A DNA stretch of 11,398 bases, taken from the NCBI GenBank assembly GCA_001797935.1, contig MGQT01000013.1, forward strand, positions 1 to 11,398. The letters run 5' to 3'. A program made the position numbers and the translations under genes. The DNA is from Deltaproteobacteria bacterium RBG_16_54_18 (GTDB lineage Bacteria; Desulfobacterota; B13-G15; RBG-16-54-18). The notes under the pieces are model-generated. The model saw only the letters and a list, made by a program, of their open reading frames with translations, had not been told where the DNA came from and did no database searches. The number at the start of each line of letters is the position of its first letter. The stretch's first letter is position 1. This document shows, piece after piece, positions 6,636-11,398 of this stretch.

Positions 6636-6965
6636 ATGGCAGAAGGAAAGATTTCGCATGTCAAAGATGCGGAGTTTGAGCAAGAGGTCATCAAGTGCCC
6701 GGTGCCCGTGTTGGTGGATTTCTGGGCGACGTGGTGCGGGCCGTGTCAGATGATCGCGCCGGTGCTCGAAGAGCTGGCCCAAGAATACGGCAGCCGGGTG
6801 AAGATCGCCAAAATGAACGTGGACGAAAATCCCGCCACCCCATCCCTTTTTGGGATTCGCGCCATCCCGACGCTTATCCTTTTTAAAGGGGGAGAGGTGG
6901 TGGAACGGATTACCGGCGTGGTGCCCAAGGACCAGCTGAAAGTAAAATTGGAAAAAGTGGTATAG
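6636..6965 (+). CDS. trxA: Thioredoxin
   Basis: Small cytoplasmic disulfide reductase, kept reduced by thioredoxin reductase, that reduces disulfides in client proteins. 109 aa, the same size as E. coli TrxA. The active site WCGPC is at 33-37, preceded by VLVDFWAT, and the cis-proline segment AIPTLILFKGGE follows at about 73-84; these complete the canonical fold. I start at ATG 6636 because GGGAGG (6623-6628) is 7 bases upstream. A GTG at 6630 in the same frame would be 1 base from that site. The gene is divergent from the radical SAM gene with a 136-base shared promoter region. It has no same-strand partner close by, so it is probably monocistronic. The enzyme class is certain; which of several paralogues it is cannot be told. 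Confidence 0.95.
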   Translation: MAEGKISHVKDAEFEQEVIKCPVPVLVDFWATWCGPCQMIAPVLEELAQEYGSRVKIAKMNVDENPATPSLFGIRAIPTLILFKGGEVVERITGVVPKDQLKVKLEKVV

Positions 6966-7124
6966 CGTGTCACTTCCCGCTCAAGCGTAGATAACCATAA
7001 AAAGCTGCATGTAAAGAATTCCCCACATGAGGCGAATTGTAGCTTCCGTTCCTATTGTCGAAAAAACCACTTACCCTACCCTCCCCCCTCTTGATTTTCG
7101 AAATATTTTTTCTCCTCGCTACTC

Positions 7125-7138
7125 ATAACATATGTTAT
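7125..7138. promoter_or_regulatory. Perfect 14-bp palindrome, candidate operator
   Basis: ATAACATATGTTAT is its own reverse complement and overlaps the first three bases of the -10 element at 7136-7141. A dimeric repressor bound here would block RNA polymerase. The family of the regulator cannot be told and none is encoded in the window. Confidence 0.5.
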
Positions 7139-7141
7139 AAT
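7133..7141 (+). promoter_or_regulatory. Extended -10 promoter of the flavoprotein gene
   Basis: TG-T-TATAAT is a perfect extended -10. No good -35 is visible (7113-7118 reads TCCTCG), which extended -10 promoters tolerate. Transcription would start near 7148, giving a leader of about 55 bases to the ATG at 7204. Confidence 0.6.
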
Positions 7142-7203
7142 GCGTCTACATTGGGAACAAAATGGTATGACGTATCTTAATTGTTATGTTCAGGAAAATA
7201 AAC

Positions 7204-7635
7204 ATGAGAGACGCAAGCAAAACAACCGGTAATCTGATCGACAAAGCAGGTGTTTCAATAATCAGTTCCGTAGATGAAGACGGTTATCCAAATTCAAAGG
7301 CAATGCTTCCGCCGAGGAAAAGGGAAGGCATTAAACATATTTTTTTCAGCACCAATACATCCTCGATGAGAGTGGGGCAATATCTCAATAACCCGAAGGC
7401 TTGTATCTACTTTTTTGATAAGCGTTTTTTTCGGGGCGTTATGCTTAAAGGCACCATGGAAGTCCTGCACGACAGCGCATCTAAAAAAATGATCTGGCGG
7501 AATGGTGACGAAATGTACTACCCTAGGGGCGTGAGTGACCCCGATTACTGTGTCCTCAGGTTTACTGCTCAAAATGGGAGGTATTACGGCAATTTCAAAT
7601 CTGAAGATTTCGAAGTTGAAGAGAGAACTACGTAA
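7204..7635 (+). CDS. Pyridoxamine 5'-phosphate oxidase-like FMN-binding protein
   Basis: Small split-barrel flavoprotein of the PNPOx-like superfamily, 143 aa, the size of general-stress-protein-26-type members and much shorter than true PdxH. Visible: DKAGVSIISSVDEDGYPNSKAM (first strands, cofactor side), HIFFSTNTSSMRVGQYLNNPKACIYF, the strand FFRGVMLKGTMEVL, and the C-terminal VLRFTAQNGRYYGNF. These proteins bind FMN or F420-like cofactors and reduce varied substrates; the substrate here is unknown and vitamin B6 synthesis should not be assumed. I start at ATG 7204 with AGGA 8 bases upstream; the ATG at 7186 has no ribosome site. Codon use looks AT-richer than in neighbouring genes, which suggests separate acquisition. 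It has its own promoter with an overlapping palindrome, and may be co-transcribed with the secreted CARDB protein gene 36 bases downstream. Confidence 0.82.
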   Translation: MRDASKTTGNLIDKAGVSIISSVDEDGYPNSKAMLPPRKREGIKHIFFSTNTSSMRVGQYLNNPKACIYFFDKRFFRGVMLKGTMEVLHDSASKKMIWRNGDEMYYPRGVSDPDYCVLRFTAQNGRYYGNFKSEDFEVEERTT

Positions 7636-7645
7636 CCATGTTACG
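7631..7645. repeat. Small hairpin over the flavoprotein stop codon
   Basis: CGTAAC-CAT-GTTACG, a perfect 6-bp stem containing the TAA stop (7633-7635). There is no T-tract, so termination is unlikely. It might stabilise the upstream transcript or tune coupling to the next gene. Confidence 0.35.
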
Positions 7646-7671
7646 CTAACGAGATGACGAGGAGGTATACT

Positions 7672-9291
7672 ATGTGTAACCATCATCTGATGCGCAGGCT
7701 CTTTTTTTCGATTGGCTTATTGGCATCCCTACTCCTGCTGGTTGCTCCGGCATGGTCGGCCAAGCCGGAACTACAGCTCCGGTTTTTGGATATCGGCCCC
7801 ACAGCACCAAATCCGCCGCTCACCGATCGTCCCACAAGTTTCTATGCCCTCGTCGTTAATGCCGGGACCCAGACAATCAAAGGTCCCTTTACGGTGACGT
7901 TCGAGCTCGACGGCAAGGCGGTAAAGGCGTGGCAATTTCCGATTAAACATGAAATTAAGGACTACAAGCCCGGGACACAAAACACCATCCCCCCTGGAAA
8001 GAGCCGCCTCTATCAATATGTAGCGACGCTTAAAGCAGGGAAACATACAGTGCGCTGGCACGTCAATACCGCCGTCAAGAACGAGATAAAGACAACGGTC
8101 GAGGCCCAGCTCTCCCCCGATTTGGTTGTAACGATATGGCCGACGGGGGATAGGGTCCTTGCCTATAAAGAGACCGAATGGAACGTCGAGGTCAAAAATG
8201 CGGGCGGCGGCAAGGTCGCCGGCCCGTTTGTAACGCTTTTTAGCTCTGTGCCCTCGAGTAGGCCAGTAGCTCCGCTGGTATTTCCCAAGGGTAAATATCT
8301 TGCAAAAGACGAAGCTTACATTTTTAAAGTAAGCCAGCTATACAACTCCCTTGATACGGTCACCGTATCGGCTGTTGTAGACTATTACGGCGACGTTACG
8401 GAAGTGTTGCCTTTTGGTGATGATAATAACCGTGCCGAGCAGAAGTATGCCCCGCAATATGTTGATTTGGAGGTCTCTGCGTTGGAGATAAAGCCCGCGC
8501 AATTGACGACCACCGAACCGATCGAAGTGTCATGCACCATCCAAAACAAGGGTAACATGGATGCCGCTAAACCGTTTAACGTCGGCATTCTGGTGAAGGA
8601 TGCATCTTCGGGCACCATCAGCCTTATTGACACTGTAGAGGCCGCCCCGCTGCTGGCAGGCACGTCCGCGCAACTCACGAAAAAGATCGTCCTCTCCCGG
8701 CCCGGGACCTACACCGTACAGGTCATCGCCGATGCAGCTATGATTGGGCTTAATCCAAACGTGCTCGGCAAGCAATATAGCGAACCTGACGAGAAGAATA
8801 ATTCCAAGGAAATGCAATTTACCGTGTCCAAGACGGCGACAACTGCGCCGGCCCCTCTGCCACTGCCGCCGGATGAATCCCCTGACCAAAAGGTCACCTC
8901 CGGCTGCAAGCCGGGGAAAGGAATCGTCAAGCTGTATAGGATAGTATCAGAGTGCTCTCAGGGATCAACACAGCCTTATACCGGCATTATCCCCGTCATC
9001 AAAAACGGTAGTCTCAAGCGCCTTGCCAACACGACAACACAATGGAAGATCAATCTTGTCGATTCCTTTAATCTCAAGGGGATCGAGGGAAATGCACGCT
9101 GCGAAAAATATGGGGGGCACTGCTGGGACCTTGTGCCAAAAGCCTTTCTTAAGCCCGGTGAATCATGGGTCAATACCGCATTGAGCAGCCTCAATGGCGG
9201 CAATGGTATCAATGCGTGCCTGGAACCGCTGAACAATGATGCCTTCCCGCTGGAAATTGAAATTGAATTCGAATACGAGTGCATGCAGTAA
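7672..9291 (+). CDS. Secreted protein with three CARDB-like Ig folds and Cys-rich C-terminus
   Basis: Exported protein of unknown function, 539 aa. The Sec signal peptide has RR at 8-9, hydrophobic core LLASLLLLV (16-24) and cleavage after APA (27) or WSA (30). Three repeats with CARDB-like (Ig-type adhesion) features follow at about 32-146, 148-258 and 264-386. Repeats 2 and 3 end in the family's acidic-NN turn (PFGDDNNRAE, EPDEKNNSKE). A Thr/Ala/Pro linker (388-405) leads to a C-terminal domain (408-539) with six cysteines (412, 428, 477, 484, 516, 537), enough for three disulfides. I do not recognise that last domain. There is no sortase, GPI-like or membrane anchor, so it is probably periplasmic or released. 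The ATG at 7672 has GAGGAGG 6 bases upstream; an in-frame ATG at 7654 precedes that site and is rejected. CARDB domains usually bind partners or carbohydrate, which is only a hint here. The 3' end is tandemly duplicated downstream. Confidence 0.75.
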   Translation: MCNHHLMRRLFFSIGLLASLLLLVAPAWSAKPELQLRFLDIGPTAPNPPLTDRPTSFYALVVNAGTQTIKGPFTVTFELDGKAVKAWQFPIKHEIKDYKPGTQNTIPPGKSRLYQYVATLKAGKHTVRWHVNTAVKNEIKTTVEAQLSPDLVVTIWPTGDRVLAYKETEWNVEVKNAGGGKVAGPFVTLFSSVPSSRPVAPLVFPKGKYLAKDEAYIFKVSQLYNSLDTVTVSAVVDYYGDVTEVLPFGDDNNRAEQKYAPQYVDLEVSALEIKPAQLTTTEPIEVSCTIQNKGNMDAAKPFNVGILVKDASSGTISLIDTVEAAPLLAGTSAQLTKKIVLSRPGTYTVQVIADAAMIGLNPNVLGKQYSEPDEKNNSKEMQFTVSKTATTAPAPLPLPPDESPDQKVTSGCKPGKGIVKLYRIVSECSQGSTQPYTGIIPVIKNGSLKRLANTTTQWKINLVDSFNLKGIEGNARCEKYGGHCWDLVPKAFLKPGESWVNTALSSLNGGNGINACLEPLNNDAFPLEIEIEFEYECMQ

Positions 9292-9390
9292 TCTTATTGA
9301 ATACGAATATGGACGCATGCACTAATCTTATAGATTACGTTACGGGTGCATGCAATAGGCTTATAGATTAAGTCATGGCAATTTATAAAA
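9265..9390. repeat. Tandem repeats made from the CARDB gene 3' end
   Basis: Units start at 9265, 9299, 9333 and a decayed fourth at about 9366, so periods are 34, 34 and 33 bases. Unit 1 is the last 27 bases of the gene, stop included (coding EFEYECMQ-stop). Unit 2 (9299-9325) reads EYEYGRMH-stop in register with the first. Unit 3 (9333-9358) has lost one base. The spacers are TCTTATT, TCTTATA and GCTTATA. GCATGC occurs in each of the first three units (9281, 9315, 9348). Confidence 0.75.
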
Positions 9391-9403
9391 ACATGCCAGA
9401 ATA

Positions 9404-9424
9404 CCCCCCAGCTCTGCTGGGGGG
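9404..9424. repeat. REP-like GC-rich hairpin 1
   Basis: CCCCCCAGC-TCT-GCTGGGGGG is a perfect 9-bp stem with a TCT loop. Core GCTCTGC is shared with 9548-9568 and 2872-2886. No T-tract follows. Confidence 0.7.
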
Positions 9425-9432
9425 ATGAACGG

Positions 9433-9465
9433 CCTTACCCTCTCCCCCGGGGGGAGAGGGTAAGG
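9433..9465. repeat. Perfect 15-bp inverted repeat
   Basis: CCTTACCCTCTCCCC (9433-9447) is paired with its exact complement at 9451-9465 around a 3-base centre. The style (CTCTCCCC/GGGGAGAG followed by AAGGGTGAGGGGG) resembles dispersed palindromes found in many bacterial genomes. A competing structure at 9465-9499 pairs GGT, GGGGG and ATGAT with ATCAT, CCCCC and ACC. Confidence 0.7.
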
Positions 9466-9504
9466 GTGAGGGGGAAATGATCCTATCATCACCCCCACCT
9501 TAAT

Positions 9505-9534
9505 CCTCCCCCATCAAGGGGGAGGAGAGTTTTT
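9505..9534 (+). terminator. Hairpin plus T-run, weak terminator candidate
   Basis: CCTCCCCC (9505-9512) pairs with GGGGGAGG (9518-9525) around ATCAA. After four bases (AGAG) comes a T5 run at 9530-9534. The gap and short T-run make it a weak intrinsic terminator. It would end transcripts of the CARDB gene before the next gene. Confidence 0.4.
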
Positions 9535-9547
9535 AAAGAATTAGATG

Positions 9548-9568
9548 CCCCGCAGCTCTGCTGCGGGG
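9548..9568. repeat. REP-like GC-rich hairpin 2
   Basis: CCCCGCAGC-TCT-GCTGCGGGG is a perfect 9-bp stem with the same TCT loop as hairpin 1, lying 11 bases before the Shine-Dalgarno of the next gene. With the elements listed above, this fills the gene-free stretch 9292-9593. I see no promoter in it. Confidence 0.7.
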
Positions 9569-9593
9569 TGCTTCACTCCGGAGGAGAGATAAG

Positions 9594-10112
9594 ATGCGCA
9601 AGGTAGCAATAGTAGTCATCCTTTGTGTTGCCCTGCTAGCCCCAACGGCATTCGCCGGCACTGAAACGATTGGATATGTCTATGATCTCGACCTTTCGCT
9701 GCCGGATTATGTGAATGCGGCATGGCTCGGTTATCTCATGCAACGTCAAATCTATATCGGGGAGCATATGGATCTGTACAAATTTGCGCCGGGGATCATC
9801 ATACCGACGTTTGCTGAGGAGGTCGAGGGCAGGAAGGCCCTGGCCCAGATATGGAAGGAGCTGAAAGAAGCAGATCGAACCCGCACCGATAAATACCTGA
9901 ATGAGCTTATACCGGTGCATGAGGCGGATTTCATGCGAGAATATGTCTGGAAGTATCTCAAACAACAGAGTTGGGCAACGGAGCCCGAGAATCTCAAGCT
10001 GAAGGAGTTTTCCGCGTGGCGGCAGAAGCATCTCCAAGGGCACCAAGCAGAAACGCGCGGCAAGCTCAGCTTTGCCAAGCGGTCCAATGAAGCGACATCC
10101 CCGGGCCGTTGA
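9594..10112 (+). CDS. Small secreted protein of unknown function
   Basis: 172 aa, not recognised. The N-terminus is a clear Sec signal peptide: basic MRK, hydrophobic core VAIVVILCVALLA, and AFA cleavage site after residue 21. The mature part of about 151 residues starts TETIGYVYDLDLSLPDYVNAA and is predicted mainly helical. It is rich in Lys, Arg and Glu, has no cysteine, and has several tryptophans and tyrosines (for example REYVWKYLKQQSW, 115-127). No repeat, lipobox or second membrane segment is visible, so it is probably soluble and periplasmic. The ATG at 9594 has GGAGGA 8 bases upstream. It follows the secreted CARDB gene by 302 bases across a palindrome cluster that may insulate the two, so co-transcription is doubtful. 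The next gene lies 162 bases downstream. Confidence 0.8.
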   Translation: MRKVAIVVILCVALLAPTAFAGTETIGYVYDLDLSLPDYVNAAWLGYLMQRQIYIGEHMDLYKFAPGIIIPTFAEEVEGRKALAQIWKELKEADRTRTDKYLNELIPVHEADFMREYVWKYLKQQSWATEPENLKLKEFSAWRQKHLQGHQAETRGKLSFAKRSNEATSPGR

Positions 10113-10274
10113 GCCGGACGTTTACGAATAGTGCCTGATAAGTTCCTCGCCGGCTGAAAAAATGGTTGGCGTCTCGATCGCAAGAGAAAACAAAAAAAAC
10201 ACAAAATATAGGTATGTAATTGTCGCTGTAAAAGTCATTAACTTTGGGAAAACATATTTTATTTAGGAACGCGA

Positions 10275-11186
10275 TTGTTTAACGTACGTAGAATCTTTAA
10301 GACAGTCGTTCCCGAGCTTCCCCCCATGCCAATAATCGTCGGTTCTCCGCGTTCGGGGACGACTTTGTTAAGGTTTATGCTTGATTCTCACCCGCAGCTG
10401 GCAATTCCGCCGGAAACGGGCTTTCTTGCACTCGGCCGAAGATTTAGAGGCAAAGGAGAGAAATTGCGGAAGAACTTTTTCCGCGCTATTATAAACTATC
10501 CGCAAAAATTCCCGTCGTGGCCTGATTTCGAGATATCGTCCGAAGCCTTTTGGACGGCCTTGGCCGAGATTTCTCCCTTCACAATTCCCGAAGGGTACAG
10601 GACATTTTACCGGCTATATGCCTCCCGTTTTAGCAAGACGCGTTGGGGTGATAAGACGCCGCTTTATTGTATGAGTTTGGTAACAATCAGGCGTATATTA
10701 CCTGAGGCTCGTTTTATACACATAATACGTGACGGACGAGACGCCGCCCTATCCTTGCGAAAAATGTGGTTCTCACCGGGTTGGGATATGGCGACACAGG
10801 CGGCATATTGGCGTAAATGTATACTTGCCGCACGACGGAAAGGTCTCGGCCACCCAGACTACATGGAGGTCCGTTACGAGAAGCTAATCCTGAATACTCG
10901 TGAGACACTGAAACAAATTTGCAAATTCTTGGATCTAGACTACGATGATTCTATGATGCGCTACTATATGCGCACTCCACAGCGGCTCAAAGAACATAAG
11001 GGGCGCTTGCTCCCAGACGGCACTCTGCTCACCGAGGAACAGAGGTACCGTCAACAGCAAGGCACAACAGAACCGCTTGACCAGACCAGGGTTTTTGCCT
11101 GGAAGTCGGCTATACAGCCGCAGGAGAGGGAGCAATTCGAGCACGTAGCCGGAGATCTATTAAAAAAATTGGGATACGAAGTATGA
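10275..11186 (+). CDS. Sulfotransferase family protein
   Basis: Transfers a sulfuryl group from PAPS to an unknown acceptor, possibly a glycan, lipid or small molecule. 303 aa, typical for the family, with no signal peptide, so cytoplasmic. The 5'-phosphosulfate-binding loop is VGSPRSGTTLLR (22-33). The 3'-phosphate site is RFIHIIRDGRDAALS (146-160), with R152, R155 and S160 the likely contacts. WGDKTPLY (124-131) is a common family motif. The start is TTG at 10275, chosen because AGGA lies 6 bases upstream; the next in-frame ATG (10326) would cut into the strand before the PAPS loop and has no ribosome site. The gene stands alone, with no PAPS-synthesis or glycosyltransferase neighbours in the window. 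Its codon use looks AT-richer than in the left half, in keeping with acquisition. Confidence 0.88.
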   Translation: MFNVRRIFKTVVPELPPMPIIVGSPRSGTTLLRFMLDSHPQLAIPPETGFLALGRRFRGKGEKLRKNFFRAIINYPQKFPSWPDFEISSEAFWTALAEISPFTIPEGYRTFYRLYASRFSKTRWGDKTPLYCMSLVTIRRILPEARFIHIIRDGRDAALSLRKMWFSPGWDMATQAAYWRKCILAARRKGLGHPDYMEVRYEKLILNTRETLKQICKFLDLDYDDSMMRYYMRTPQRLKEHKGRLLPDGTLLTEEQRYRQQQGTTEPLDQTRVFAWKSAIQPQEREQFEHVAGDLLKKLGYEV

Positions 11187-11209
11187 ACATATTTTTCCGC
11201 TAGGAAATT

Positions 11210-11311
11210 ATGTCTACCTCATCGCTCAAGGGAAAGGCGGTACGCACCTCGATAACTCAGCAATGGCCTGAAATTTTATATTTTCTTCGAAACGTTATGG
11301 GGGTATCATAA
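11210..11311 (+). CDS. Possible 33-aa peptide or truncated gene start
   Basis: ATG with AGGA at 11202-11205 (4 bases upstream, a little close) opens a 33-codon frame ending in TAA. The peptide begins MSTSSLKGKAVRTS and contains ITQQWPEILYFLRN. It lies 23 bases after the sulfotransferase stop and could be a small co-transcribed gene, a decayed remnant, or chance. The rest of the right end (11312-11398) is AT-rich and I see nothing in it. Confidence 0.2.
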   Translation: MSTSSLKGKAVRTSITQQWPEILYFLRNVMGVS

Positions 11312-11398
11312 TTTTTTTACTATGCGCAAAGGTAATGCTACTAAGTTTTTTTATCTTTCATGAGAGAAAGGGCGTTGATTTTAGAATCTGACTTCGAA

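Noticed and set aside
7070..7090. CTTACCCTACCCTCCCCCC resembling half of the palindrome at 9433-9465
   Set aside because: No matching second arm nearby and the tract is low in complexity, so the likeness may be chance.
9265..9390. CRISPR array
   Set aside because: Units are adjacent and diverged, with constant 7-base spacers rather than unique ones, and derive from the gene end. No cas genes are present.

Overview
The window looks like a piece of a free-living Gram-negative bacterial chromosome, moderately GC-rich by eye. It encodes Shine-Dalgarno-led genes with ATG, GTG and TTG starts, two secreted proteins with Sec signal peptides, a fused TIGR03960/DUF2344 radical SAM protein, and GC-rich REP-like hairpins. 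This mix would fit a Desulfobacterota- or Nitrospirota-like lineage, but that is an inference from gene style and no marker gene here settles it.

Region 1 (17-2761, + strand) is a two-gene protein-quality-control module: a divergent ClpX-like AAA+ unfoldase and, 21 bases later, a CbpA-type J-domain co-chaperone without a zinc finger. The unfoldase lacks the ClpX zinc-binding domain, has a replaced pore loop and carries a C-terminal extension of about 170 residues. It keeps the GYVG pore loop and the IGF loop that docks on ClpP. Region 2 (2759-3186) has no gene. I read it as a small non-autonomous mobile element with terminal inverted repeats and an internal, diverged tandem duplication. Region 3 (3291-6499) holds a DUF151 bifunctional-nuclease family gene (+), convergent with a large radical SAM gene (-).

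Region 4 (6500-6965) is the divergent promoter region between the radical SAM gene and a canonical thioredoxin. The radical SAM promoter is near-consensus. Region 5 (7125-9291) starts with an extended -10 promoter overlapped by a perfect 14-bp palindrome. It drives a small AT-richer pyridoxamine-phosphate-oxidase-like flavoprotein gene and, 36 bases on, a secreted protein with three CARDB-like Ig folds and a cysteine-rich C-terminal domain. The last 27 bases of that gene, stop codon included, are tandemly repeated downstream. Region 6 (9292-9593) is a gene-free cluster of palindromes. Region 7 (9594-11398) has a small secreted protein of unknown function, an isolated sulfotransferase with a TTG start, and a mostly empty end.

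The left part (to about 6965) reads as housekeeping or stress functions. The right part (from about 7070) reads as accessory DNA rich in repeats. The observations I rate highest are the divergent ClpX-like protein beside its J-protein, the TIR element at 2759-3186, the amplified 3' end of the CARDB gene, and the palindromic operator candidate at 7125-7138.
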